From Leptodontidium sp. MPI-SDFR-AT-0119 (Eukaryota; Ascomycota; Leotiomycetes; Helotiales; Leptodontidiaceae), in the NCBI GenBank assembly GCA_020726505.1, contig JAHLEZ010000024.1, forward strand, positions 124,001 through 188,000: a stretch of DNA of 64,000 bases, read 5' to 3'. Each line of letters starts with the position of its first letter. Within the stretch, counting starts at the first letter, position 1. Shown here piece by piece: positions 1-10,244 of this stretch. The notes beneath the pieces were generated by a model that was not told the origin of the DNA, searched no databases, and saw nothing but the letters and a program-made list of their open reading frames with translations. A program made the position numbers and the translations under genes.

Positions 1-241
1 GCGGCTCTTGCGAACAGGGGCCCAAAACTAGCCCCGAAAGAACCCTTGACATACTTTTTCCAATTTTAGCCGGCGGCAGTCGTAGCCGAGGAGCCCAGAC
101 GGATCGCCTTCGGCTCATCTTCGGCTCACCTCCCTTGACTCGCTGCTCAGCCTGGCTCACCCACAGCTCAGGTTATAGCAGCCACAGCTCAGGTCCAAAG
201 ACGGAAATGGAAATTGCTCATGTCGAGATTCCGATATCGAA

Positions 242-1622
242 CTACCTGTTTCGAGGATTTTTCAAGGGGAGGGCACCGTTGTTTTTGAGCAACACAGCAG
301 AGGCGGCACCGAGTTCTCGAACAAACTTGCCGTGATCTGCCCTCACATCACGATTTTTGGTGCCCCCAATTGCGAATCCAAGAAGCTCAGTTGCATTGAG
401 CGGGTCTCCACTGATCTCATTTGTGCTAGGATCTAAGAGAGGGTAGTCTTTGCCCTGGTCGTGGAAGAAGTAAGGCGTCATGATTCGACGGACCATGTTA
501 TCCAGGCGAGCCTCAGGAAGGCTGCCATTGTGGACGGCAATTGGGAGGTTCGCGCCGAAGACTGAATTCGGACCGCCGGGTTGGTCCATGTCTAGGCCTG
601 ATTTGATTCCAAAGATACCAGATTTCGTTGCGCCATAGTCAGATACCACTGCTCCTTGAAAGCCGAGCTCGCCCTTGAGTAATCCATTTAATGCCTTTGA
701 GTTCTCACAGGCGTATGTCTGATTCAAGCGGTTATAACTAATAATTGGAACCCATCAGCAATCAGAAGAACGCATGTCGCGTGTTCCACATACCTGCACA
801 TCACGTAGCTCACTCCCGCCTTCACCGCATTCGCAAACGGCCACATGTAGATCTCATGCATGGTTCTATCATCGATGTTAGAGCTTAGAGCCGGGAATGG
901 CACGGGGGACCTGGAAGGAAAGCGCTGTGTCTCTTGTTCATTTCCAACCCAGTGCTTAGCGCAAGATTGAACGCCGTTTGCTTGGATTCCTAAGACTGTT
1001 TCTTCCATGGCAACACCTGAGAGATATGGGTCTGTGGAGAAGGCTTCCCAGTTGCGACCACCCAGTGCAGATCTACCCATAGGTCCTGCTACAGGACTAC
1101 ACAAGACATCAGTCATATCCGATCAGTACACCATTCGCACGTACCTGAAGGCTATTTTTGATGCCCTTTGCTCTGAATTCAGCTCCCATATACAAGCCTC
1201 GGCGATGTATCATATCCTTATCGAAACTCGCTGCGGCAGATATCCCTGCAAGAAACACGGTGTTGAAATCTACTTCACGAACGCCAAGCGGCGAGTCCTG
1301 GAAGCAGAGACCGGTGAAATTGACTCGGCGGATAGGGGCGATGTTACCTCCACAGGGCCCTCATGTTCCGGTGACTATTGTCGCCTTTTCTTCAAGTGAA
1401 AGGGAAGCAAGGAATTGATCAACTTTCTTTGCAGCGATGCCTCATCTTCCGAGGTTGGCCATGGCTGAACGCGTCAGTGTCATATGTTTATACAGGAGTC
1501 ACTCGTTGGTACTGACGAGCTGGATAGCCTCCAACAGGTTGGAAATGTTTAGGAGCCGCATCTTGCCCCAGGCATCCGGCTGCCACCGCCAGAATCAAAA
1601 GGGAGTTGAGATTCATCACCAT
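242..1622 (-). pseudogene. GH3 beta-glucosidase pseudogene, N-terminal part
   Basis: Secreted fungal glycoside hydrolase family 3 beta-glucosidases remove terminal glucose from cellobiose and other beta-glucosides. Reading from an ATG at 1622, a hydrophobic secretion leader (MVMNLNSLLILAVAAG) is followed by a 52-base intron with a CTGAC branch site. The next exon carries the family block ending in AAASFDKD, but with two in-frame TGA codons before it. Further exons at 1116-780 (GRSALGGRNWEAFS, CAKHWVGNEQET) and 727-242 (NQTYACENSKALNG) follow. The motif VVSDYGA near 650-630 holds the predicted nucleophile Asp. The junction near 1135-1085 does not splice in frame. The reading frame stops at 242 after LPLKNP, where the family normally continues for about 500 residues, and nothing recognisable follows down to base 1. 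This is a truncated, inactivated gene; the family call is firm. Confidence 0.85.
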
Positions 1623-2019
1623 GAATAGCTTAATACTTTGGAGTGATTGAAGTGATTGAAGGAAGTCTATGTGGTGGTTGGAACAGCCATAATTCTGTTC
1701 TACAGAGCTTTCTTATACTCTCATCATGAGCTTCAATCCACTCTACCCCGCGTTCGGAAAATGTCTTGTCAAAAGGCTGGGCTATCATTTAGAATGAACA
1801 AATATCAAGCCAAGTCCAAAACAATCGAAGTCGTGACATTGTGGGCCGATAATCCGCGAGGAAGGACGACAGACTTGAACGGTAAAGGAGATTAAAGTTT
1901 GTGGATAAATCGCCTTTATCCGGAAGAATGCGGGGAAGCGAATCCGGCTAAATGGGTTTCGAGCAGTAAATTAGGAACTGTCATGGAATTCGTGGTAGTG
2001 GCGGTGATTGAAGCAAAGT
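1623..2019. other. intergenic, no gene seen
   Basis: This lies between the GH3 pseudogene start and the end of the Zn2Cys6 remnant. Only short shadow ORFs are present, and I see no repeat or conserved motif. Confidence 0.5.
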
Positions 2020-2648
2020 CTAAAGGCCATGAGCTGATATCTTTGGGTTGGAGCCGATGGTAAGCAGGGCCACACATCCAAGTGGCTGATTAGTGAGAGG
2101 ATGTTGCTGATGCAGCTCCGAGGTGGGAGTACTTGCCGATGCCTGGGCATGCAGTTGAACCTGGGGCTGAAATTGACTGCCATTTGAGAGGATTAATGAT
2201 TCCAATTGGTCAAATCGTCCGAGAATAGCAAGGCTTGCAGGGTCAAATCTGGGGAAAGTTAGCATTGGCGGGATGAAAAGCGTCTTCCAAATTCGGGTCC
2301 GTGGACTCGGGAGAAAGTCTATACTCCATAATCAAGAAAGGCGAACTCTTGCACGAGAGACTTACGACGACAGGTCATGCGGGGTCCATACACATTGGGT
2401 GCCAGCCTTCTCACAAAACGTCAAGAGGGTCTCTTGTCGCACTTCGTTCGTCAAGCTCGACAAACTTGGCAAGCTTTGTTTGCACGCTTTCGAGGATACG
2501 CGGCAGTTCCACGGGGAGCTGGACGTTTCTGTATTCTGTTGCCGGTTTCTGGCGGTGATATGTGCTGATGTGATGGGTCGACATCGAGAACAGATCCAGT
2601 GGAAGGGCTGGTCATCCCACCAACAACTCCCGAACGACCCGCTAGCAT
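2020..2648 (-). pseudogene. Zn2Cys6 transcription factor pseudogene, N-terminal fragment
   Basis: Fungal binuclear-cluster regulators bind DNA through six cysteines. From an ATG at 2648 the frame reads RKRANKACQVCRA at 2490-2454, then a TGA at 2453-2451 where Arg is expected, RTKCDKRPS, and a second TGA at 2423-2421. After a one-base shift the motif resumes as FCEKAGTQCVWTPHDLSS. A good intron (GTAAGT donor, acceptor just before 2249) joins in phase to SFDPASLAILGRFDQLESL, which is the usual post-zinc-finger block of one large fungal subfamily. The frame ends at 2020, leaving roughly 200 codons of a protein that is normally over 600 residues. The first stop (CGA to TGA) fits C-to-T decay. The SAM-like ORF just upstream on the same strand may be part of the same dead gene. 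Confidence 0.75.
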
Positions 2649-2965
2649 TCTTGAACAACAAGATCTGATCTTTGTTTTGTTTGGAAACGAAACGAAACCT
2701 GGGGTACAGGATGAGTATGCGGTGAAAGTTGTTGAAGAGGCCGCGGAGTCTCGTCTTTAAATGGATCGGTACATCGAAGGTTTGGATAAATGGCGTGGAG
2801 GGGTTGTCGCGGAATGTCGCTCGAGCGTACCCTTCTATAAGTTTCGCGTTAGAATGGCAGTGGACAGTACCCAATGTTCCTGAGAAATATCCCAATGGGG
2901 TCTTCTGGTAATGTAATTGTCATTTCGAAACTTCACCAGATGCTGGAAAGAGTCAGTCTGCTCAC

Positions 2966-3259
2966 CTAGAGCTTAGACAATATCAAGCCTTTAACGGTGC
3001 CTCGAGCACGCGATCTAAGACTAGGGCACTCACATACTGTCCCATCTGCTGGAAGAGGGTCGTAATCAGGCCATAGATGTCGTCTGGCGGTTTCTCGCTG
3101 TATTTTCCTGCGATGAACCCGCTTCACCCCAAATACACCGAAGTCAGATTCTGTTATGTTGCAGAGCAAATGCCAATCACTAAAGCCTGATCCTACGAAG
3201 ATTGGCAGATATTGCTCGAGACCAAGGCGTACAAAAGTTTGTTTGAATTCTGCATCCAT
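2966..3259 (-). pseudogene. SAM-domain fragment
   Basis: The first 65 residues match the fungal sterile alpha motif pattern: FVRLGLEQYLPIFVGSGF, then an ITESDFGVFGVK helix and HRRKIQRE. SAM domains mediate protein-protein contacts. After PLPADGT a plausible GTATGT donor begins an intron, and the remaining ORF tail is probably read-through. It lies about 300 bases upstream of the Zn2Cys6 remnant on the same strand. I could not thread the exons between 2960 and 2650 into one frame, so a SAM-Zn2Cys6 architecture is inference. Alternatively it is the N-terminus of a SAM-HMG-type protein. Confidence 0.6.
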
Positions 3260-3469
3260 AATTTCATAAAATGTGTTGACAGATCTTGGGGAGGCGGAGA
3301 TTCTCGCCTAAGTAGTGCCTTTCCTGCCCCTTCCTTAGAACTTTCTAGAGGATGGAGCGGCTCTATATTATTCCGAACCAATCACATTTAGTTCCTATGA
3401 CACCTCATATGACGTATTGTACATGGTGGCTCTCTAGTATACTTCTAAGTACAGTAGTGGTTTCCTCCT

Positions 3470-3967
3470 TCAGCTCGCCTCAAACTCCATAATGCGTTCA
3501 CGGCTTACGGTAGCTTCTTTCTCCCAAGAATTCTCGCTCTCCGGACGACCCTTCCACTCAACAAGGTATTCAACCCTTCTGCGCAGCACTCGCTTCTTGA
3601 GTAGTCGCACGCCCAAGTGGTTCCCTTGATAGGTCGCCTCAAACCCTTCGACAACCTCTGGGCTTATATCCTTCCGCTTCTGCCACGTATTGCCCTCGTG
3701 CGGAAATCCTTTCCACTTCACAAGGTACCAAGTCGTGTTGCCTCGTTTCCACTTGGCAAGCAACGCTTCAGCCTCCCATATCCCTCTCTCGGCATCAATT
3801 GCAACTGGCTGGCTGCCACAAAGCGGCTGTATCACCGAGCTTTCTAAGCGCCCTGGTGAAGTTGTCGGTATGCTTCCGTGAGCATCCTCGACCGAGTCGG
3901 CGGTTGCTGGTAGACTTGACGTGGAAGAAGAAAGAGCGTCTCGAAGTTCCGGATCAACCAACTCCAT
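3470..3967 (-). CDS. tandem chromodomain protein, intact ORF
   Basis: This is an uninterrupted 165-residue ORF. Residues about 63-110 form a chromodomain (WEAEALLAKWKRG, then TTWYLVKWKGFPHEGNTW). Residues about 115-160 form a second (VRLLKKRVLRRRVEYLVEWK, then GRPESENSWEKE). The aromatic residues of the cage and the WxxW-like spacing are present in both. Chromodomains read methylated histone tails, and tandem forms occur in heterochromatin proteins and in chromatin-targeted retrotransposon integrases. No integrase, reverse transcriptase or zinc knuckle is visible nearby. The N-terminal 60 residues are Ser/Thr/Pro-rich. It is flanked on both sides by decayed genes, so its intact frame stands out. 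A 5' exon upstream of 3967 cannot be excluded. Confidence 0.7.
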   Translation of the reverse strand: MELVDPELRDALSSSTSSLPATADSVEDAHGSIPTTSPGRLESSVIQPLCGSQPVAIDAERGIWEAEALLAKWKRGNTTWYLVKWKGFPHEGNTWQKRKDISPEVVEGFEATYQGNHLGVRLLKKRVLRRRVEYLVEWKGRPESENSWEKEATVSRERIMEFEAS

Positions 3968-4225
3968 CGGAATACTGGACGGATATGATGGAGGAGTATC
4001 TTAGTCTTCTATTTGGGGAGTTAGGGAAGCAAATAGTTGTTCGCCACTGACTCGTAGAATTTGTAGGTTTTGCCAGTGGTAGTAAATTACCCCCGGTTTC
4101 TGTAGGGGGTCAATATTCTGATGGTATCACCACCACTAGCTGACAACAATCAAATAACGAGATGGTAACCTCCTCAAAATTTAGTAATAAAGCAATGATA
4201 CCATCACGTATCAGAGGGCTAAGAG

Positions 4226-4614
4226 ATGATCTCCTCAACTTCTTGCATGTATAAACGTTGTAAGGCATCCTATTTCTCTGCAGAGTGTATCCTGTGTCGC
4301 AATACGATAACAAAGAGAAGGAATCCGTATAAAGGGGCTTCGGGGAGGAAGAAAACATTGGTTAAGAAAGCGCACGAACTAGGCCAACTTCCTGGGTTTG
4401 AGGTAGCTCTGTTTATTCGTCGGCGGGGCCGAGTCACCTCATACCGTTCAATCGATGACGAATCTTAGTGGCTAGTAAAGGCAGACATTGTGAGTTAAAT
4501 TGGTATAGATGTGGCATACAACTAATCCATGTATTCCAGGATTTCGCATACCCTACACCGACGAATCTTCTACCGCATGACTTCGAGATAGAGCAGCACA
4601 GGGCGGGCCAATAA
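4226..4614 (+). pseudogene. MADS-box-like gene with one internal stop
   Basis: The frame encodes KRRNPYKGASGRKKTLVKKA followed by HELGQLPGFEVALFIRRRGR. This is a divergent form of the SRF/MADS DNA-binding pattern (basic helix with KKA.EL, then a VALFI strand). Such short MADS-like proteins are common in filamentous ascomycetes, and their function is unknown. A TAG at 4466-4468 interrupts the frame after IDDES, after which WLVKADI continues in the same frame. A well-formed intron (GTGAGT donor, acceptor CAG before 4541) joins to DFAYPTPTNLLPHDFEIEQH and a TAA at 4612-4614. Because everything but the single TAG is coherent, inactivation looks recent, or the TAG marks a small unrecognised intron. 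The ATG at 4226 is not secure. Confidence 0.5.
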
Positions 4615-5339
4615 GACGGTTTGGTTACCTCGTTCCCAAGTAAACGATACTACTTAGTAGACCATTAATGAGAAATCAATTGTTCGACGCGGTGAAGTCG
4701 AGTTGTGAGCATGCCAAGGTATAAGGAGGAGAGAATGTAAAGCAAATCATACAGTAGCGACGGTTATATTAGATTAAATCTCCCCATAAGACTCAAAGGA
4801 AAAAGTTCCTTTGCATTTGTTGCAATTCATTTATATTTCTTACTCGGCATTAATATTGATCTGAAATAGCATCGCACTTAATGCTTCGCTGCGAATGCTC
4901 GTTATAGAGTTCCCCTCCACTGCCTGTGAAAGAATGAGTTTGAAAGGGGTTTCTAGAATTGGGCACACTTTGCCCAACGTGGCGGGACGACACCACGCTT
5001 AAGAGTACCTAAGGTCATGAAAGTCGAGGAACTAGCCGCGTAATATGCTATAATGTTTGTTCATTATCGTGAATTTCAAGTACAATATTTAGAAAAATCC
5101 TATCCTTAAGCCGCCGTAATAAAATCGAAGTCAACGACTTGCTCCTTTTCGCTATTAGAATTCCAAGACCCACGCTCGGCTTCGTAGGCGAAACGGATGC
5201 GTGGAATCAGCCTTCTTAGAGATATAGCTTGCTTAAGGAAGTAATGCTAGTCTAATCAGCCAATATTCGCAATGTACTATCTAGTTGCTCCTTACATTTA
5301 TTAAACTCTCAAACGACCCTTCTAGAGTACATGAGATGA
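4615..5339. other. AT-rich intergenic tract, no gene seen
   Basis: This is stop-rich and visibly AT-rich in several frames. It may be a decayed repeat, but I recognise no domain, terminal repeat or tandem array in it. Confidence 0.4.
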
Positions 5340-6118
5340 AATCAATCGCGTCCTTAGACTATTTCTCATTATCTAGGGTGAGGTGATAGCGAGAAAGCAT
5401 CATTTCTTCTATGATTTCAGCCAAAATTGGAAAATCCAATAGAACCTGTGAGAGTTTAGGGCTCTTATATAGTCTATTATACTTGAGCTTTCGAGGATCT
5501 AGGACTTTGACGAGTCGATCAGCATAAACTGTGTGGCAAATATGGGGAAAACCAACTAAGTTTAATATTTCCATCAAGAGACAACCGGATACTTTCCTGC
5601 GAGAGGTCTTTGCACGAAAGCCTCAGCGACGAGATAAAAGCCACGCCCTTTAGAACCTATATTATCAGCCATTGCGTGTATTCGTGAGTGAGGGTATCTG
5701 GTACCTCGGTAAGTATTGTCGCTATCTCTCGCTCTTTTAGTTCATATTTCTGGAATTCTAACTGAGCGAAAGAGACGCCAAGATGTTCTATGACAAGAAA
5801 AATCCTATCATTATAACAATAGATCTCTTCGATGGCTGCGATGTTTGGATACTTGATCTAGGGAAGGATTGGCGGGTCCCCTAAAACTTCAAAAGGAGAA
5901 ACCTCTCGAATATCGGCAAGGTGGAAGGACGATACTTTGCGCAGGGTTAATGTGGTCTGGCCAAGATGTCGAATGTAGCTATAGTCATCCCACGGATTCT
6001 TGAGTAACACCCTAAGCACACTTCGGACTTTCTGGGGAGTTCCTGAATCTGTCGAACTTGAAGGAGCCTCGTTAGCATTATTAGATAGGCGGCGCCAAAA
6101 GGCTTGAACCCTTCGCAA
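5340..6118 (-). pseudogene. protein kinase-like pseudogene
   Basis: The reading starts at 6118 with a Ser-rich leader and continues to LADIREVSPFEVLGDPPILP. It meets a TAG at 5860-5858 and resumes as IKYPNIAAIEEIYCYNDRIF then LVIEHLGVSFAQLEF and REIATILTE. An intron (GTACCA donor, acceptor TAG near 5652) joins in phase to VLKGVAFISSLRLSCKDLSQ and ESIRLSLDGNIKL. The order (hinge strand, helix E, catalytic-loop-like strand) matches the C-lobe of degenerate fungal kinase-like proteins that lack the HRD Asp. Downstream the frame breaks repeatedly, with the last readable piece being the ORF at 5577-5359. It is not expected to make a product. Confidence 0.6.
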
Positions 6119-6242
6119 ATGACGGAGTACTAGTTAGCTCATTGTATTAATAACGGGGAAATTACTTACTGTCTTTTAGGAGACGTCTCAATCTTCTCGG
6201 AGAGTATTATAACCGAGAATACATAAAGAACGAGATCTGTAG

Positions 6243-6329
6243 TTGTTGCCAGCCGTTTTGTGGTGCTTGTCACTAGTCTCAGGTGGATATTTTAAGCGAG
6301 GTGGTCACTTTAACCATTAACATTCGAAT
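6243..6329 (+). repeat. direct repeat copy 1 (pair with 7634-7719)
   Basis: An 87-bp segment starting TTGTTGCCAGCCGTTTTGTG and ending near CATTCGAAT recurs in the same orientation at 7634-7719 with few mismatches. The two copies bracket about 1.3 kb containing the membrane-protein gene, like short LTRs or the ends of a captured segment. The embedded TTAAGCGAGGTGGT also occurs at 10641-10654 on the opposite strand. Confidence 0.85.
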
Positions 6330-6588
6330 GGGTTTGATCACTACCTCTTTACTCGCAAGCCTTCTGGGCAAAGGCACACTCGATCTGGGAACTACGGCAT
6401 TCCTGACCTGTGGTTGTGGAGAACGGTTTACTAAGGCCGATTACACGTAGACGAAGCCAGAGCATTACTGCGTAGGGTAAGCCAACCTGGGAGCTTTGCA
6501 CATTTGACTAGTACAATATTTGACAAAGCGCAGACCGTTGACTAAAGTTAGAGAGAGGAAGACAAGTGCTAACTTAGATTGAGTTACT

Positions 6589-7400
6589 CTAATTACAGAA
6601 GTTCCAATTGCAAATAAACGATGTACAAAGGGACAAAATAAGTGTGTAACAAAGAGCACTAAAACTCAGCCTTACGACATGCCCATTCGAAACTTTGATA
6701 CTAACAATATCGCGCAAGTCCCATAATACCTGTTTTGTGAAGATTATAAGGAGTATAAGGAAAGAGCAGGTAGCAATGCTCCAGAAAACAACAAAACCCT
6801 TCAGTAGTATACTAGAGGGGCGAAAGCGCTGTATAAAAGTACAGTAATAAGAAGAGACTATAGCTGCTACAGTGAGAATAAGCATCACTGTAAATACAAT
6901 TGCCCAGGCTAGTGATGTGTGGGTTATTCCGGAGGCAATGCCCTTAAGAGTATATATATCCTTGATTCTCGTCGCAGACCCCAGAAGAATATTCAGCGTC
7001 GCGAGGTATATAGGCAATAGTTGGCAGTTGATGTGCCTAGCGAATCCGAGACAACATTGAAATGTTCTAAATGTGATGTTTTGGAGCCGGGCATTGAAGG
7101 GATCGTCGGGGCTTGGGTTTGGCAGACTATGTCGCAAGAGTCTTTGGGGTCTAATACTCTAGAACTGTCGAGGTTAGTGCGCGAAGTAGAATGACATATG
7201 TGGTAACATACAACTATCACTATCACACCTGCAAGCTTGTATGTCTCTGCTCGTAAAGTAAAAATGTATAGAGCAAGTTCCGCGACAGCTGCTAATATGA
7301 AAATAATGATTGGCAAGGCGGTGAAGAGGCCTATATTGACGGCCAAAAAGGAACGCATGTCAGTAGCAGAGTAGGGAGGGAATTGAGAAATGAAACTCAT
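6589..7400 (-). pseudogene. multi-pass membrane protein, probably inactivated
   Basis: I do not recognise the family. Exon 1 from ATG 7400 encodes FLAVNIGLFTALPIIIFILA and further hydrophobic sequence up to about 7210. A good intron with a GTATGT donor and CTAAC branch follows. The second exon, 7164-6589, reads in phase but has a TAG as its second codon. It then holds four more hydrophobic segments, including WAIVFTVMLILTVAAIVSSY and FVVFWSIATCSFLILLIIF. Total about 250 residues with five or six membrane spans. The early TAG (CAG to TAG would explain it) suggests a dead gene, unless another acceptor is used. It sits exactly between two 87-bp direct repeats. Confidence 0.45.
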
Positions 7401-7633
7401 TGAGAGGGAACCACGAGGACATGACCAGATAAAAATTCTACATTTGGCGAATACGGATCTACTTAAATGCTAAGATACAGGCTTAAGACTAAATGCGCTG
7501 GCAATCATTTAGGGTACAGTAAACTAGAAAATCGGACTGGAAGGGGATGAGATGCATGACAGCCAGGGTATGAAGAAACACGAGGCTTGTAGATGATAAC
7601 TATTTGATGGTTAGGTGATCACGTACTGACGAA

Positions 7634-7719
7634 TTGTTGCCAGCCGTTTTGTGGTGGTTGTCACTGGTCTCATGTGGATATTTTAAGCGAGGTGGTCATC
7701 ATGACCATCAACATCGAAT
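7634..7719 (+). repeat. direct repeat copy 2 (pair with 6243-6329)
   Basis: This is the second copy of the repeat at 6243, in the same orientation. It differs from copy 1 by scattered substitutions and a one-base length change. The differences include C/G and transition changes. It ends at CATCGAAT. Confidence 0.85.
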
Positions 7720-7851
7720 AGGTATCCTCAAAATCCCCATCGACATTGAAGGGTCGGGGGAATGAGGTGGTGAGGAGGAGCCCCTGGTTGATTCGGAACT
7801 TTTATTTTCATAGACTTATTGATTAGTTTGAAAATTGAGATGCTTGAAGTC

Positions 7852-8004
7852 CGGAAGGGGGTTGACAGTGCGTCTCGTCCAGCCCTGGCCTCACTAATCC
7901 AGGAAATTTCTGGGGAAAATCAGAATAATCAACACTGTTCTATGGAACGCATTGTCCTTACCGCCCTACACCCGTGGACGAGACCCACTGTCAACCCCCT
8001 TCCG
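7852..8004. mobile_element. MITE-like element with 30-bp terminal inverted repeats
   Basis: The left arm 7852-7881 begins CGGAAGGGGGTTGACAGTG. The right arm 7975-8004 is its reverse complement with a single mismatch over 30 bases. The arms enclose 93 bases with no coding capacity, giving a 153-bp element. No clear target-site duplication is visible in the flanks. The size and structure fit a miniature inverted-repeat element. A transcribed hairpin is an alternative. Confidence 0.7.
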
Positions 8005-8149
8005 TATCTCTGGTTTTTGTTGTTCGGGCAATCCAGGTCCCTGAGTTATAGCCACGTGCCCACAGGTATCATATACCTGTGGAGGTAGCCTAGCTCCAGC
8101 TGGGACAAAAAGGAATACAAGTATAAAGTCGTGGAATCATTGGCACCAG

Positions 8150-10244
8150 CTGATGAAGTGAATGAGCTGGATCACTACGTCTTTGTCGCTCGCACACGTC
8201 TTGGTAGGTCCTAGTTTCGAATGCAACCTCCGTTTCTGACAGCAGTTTAGACAAAGAGACCAAGAATCAGATCCAATATGTTGATATCAAGTCTGCGGGC
8301 TTGCGGGACATCCTCCGGAAGGTTCTGCAAGATGTCCAGGGGGTTTGCCTCCAGGAAGAGAAGCCTTCGGTAAATCTAGAGCCGCCACACGCACTCAAAT
8401 GGCAGAACGTCTACTAACTCAGCACAGGTAGAGCAGAACCTCCTCTACCATTACCTCCTTGATCTGGAAGAGTGCCGCCAAAATCCAAGCGCGGCCCTTG
8501 ATAGTTCTACGCTGGATCATCTATATTTACTACTTGGCTTTATCCGGACAGCCTACGCTTCGACAACCGAGCGCCTTGGCCCGCTTCTCAAGAAGCATTA
8601 GATCACGTATGACCTCCTGTGGACGCTCTTCAAGCCGAATACTCTGGCACACACAAAATGCTTCGGCACTGGCTAGCCAAGATGTGTGAAGTACGAATTT
8701 GGGGAAGAGAAAACAGCAAATAGTGGGATAAAATACTTCCACGTCAAGGCTCGCTATTTAGATTTTGATGGGAAGGTGTTTGGGGAGACGTCAAGTGAGC
8801 ATGCTATTGAGAAATTCCGTGGGGCGAAACAGATCACTGCTCTGGAGGTATTCCCCCTCAAATACCACCCGAGCGAAAGGCAAGTCAGAACCCACCTCAC
8901 CGAATGCGGCCGGAAATTCCTTTCCATGATGGACGTCCACCTCTGCGAGTACAAAGGCAAGGGATTCTACATCGAGAAAGATCGGGTTGTTGAAATTCCT
9001 ATCGAAAGCCGAGTCGTGGTCGACGCAGCTTATTTTCGAGAGGAGAACCCGAATTACGCTAGACCGAGCATCAAGAATTCCGATAAGGGCTCACTAGCTG
9101 GCTGGCATGTGATCGATTTTGACGATGCTGAAGAGGTGTCGGCCTCGGCCAAGAACAATGGAATAGATCTATTAGAAGTGAGGGGAGACGACCTGCTTAT
9201 CTGTAGTCCAACCGTTCCTGCGTTTAGCTTAGGCGATAGAAGATGGGGTGAGCATCTAGTCCTTTTCTGTTATAGTATCACCTTCCCCTTGACTAACATA
9301 TTAAACGTAGCGGAAGTGGCTGTCGCTAATATTAAAGAGATTGACTGGAAACAGGCGGCGCTGGACGACCTTCACATTCCCTTGAGGAAGAAGAAGGCCG
9401 TGTAAGCTCTTTCCGAAGCCCACGTTAAGCGGGCCATGACTTATTCCTTTGACGATGTCGTAGTAGGAAAGGGGCAAGGATTTAGCGTTCTATTGCAGTT
9501 AGTATCTAGTCCGCGTTAATACCGTGATTCTGCTAACACGGTATATAAGTGGACTACCTGGTGTGGGGAAGACCTTGACGGCTGAGTTGATTGCCGAACA
9601 TCTTCGAAGGCCACTTATGCCGGTCTCTGCTGGTGAGCTCAGTACAACGGCAGAGACCGTCGAAAAGTGGCTGCCTCGTATCTTCAAACTCGCTTCTCGA
9701 TGGAAGGCGGTCCTCCTCCTGGATGAGGCGGATGTACTTCTCGAACAGCGCTCATCTCACGATATCCATCGAAATGCTCTCGTCTGCGTGTTCTTGCGAA
9801 CCCTAGAATACTATTAAGGAATGATGTTCCTCACTACTAACCGGGTAGAGCAGATTGATGATGCAATCGCTAGTCGGATCTACTTCAAACTGAAGTATGA
9901 CAAGTTGAACCTCGAGCAGCGGAGCAATGTTTGGCGATATTTTCTGGGCACGGTAACCACGCCTCAGGGAGCAGCAATTTACAGCCCGGACGACTTCGAT
10001 GACTAGGCACGAAAGGGGCGCAATGGTCGCGAGGTAGGTACCTCCTTCACGACTTCGAGGAGCAAATCAATTAACGGTATCGTTTTAGATCAAAAACCTC
10101 GTGTCAACGGCTCAAGCTCTGGCGATCCAAGAGGGATGCCAGGTGACGATGTCCCATCTCGAAGTGGCTATTGCCGCATCTGAGGATTTCGAATGCGATT
10201 TCAAGGGCGTGGGGTCGACGGAAGCTATGAACGGTTATGCTTAG
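8150..10244 (+). pseudogene. AAA+ ATPase pseudogene
   Basis: This is a decayed member of the large cytosolic fungal AAA+ ATPase family that has a long N-terminal region before one ATPase domain. Readable blocks in order: IQYVDIKSAGLRDILRKVL (8270), YASTTERLGPLL (8560), CVKYEFGEEK and the 8686-9240 ORF (KYFHVKARYLDFDGKVFGE), then DLLICSPTVPAFSLGDRRW. Two introns still splice in frame (GTGAGC at 9248, GTTAGT at 9498). The ATPase core has Walker A GLPGVGKT (9549), Walker B VLLLDEADVLL (9711) and sensor 1 FLTTNR (9829). It ends MSHLEVAIAASEDFECDF up to TAG 10244. In-frame stops occur at 8599, 8674, 9403, about 9815 and about 10004. Several need transversions from the expected Lys, Glu or Leu codons, so decay here is not purely C-to-T. 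Confidence 0.85.
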
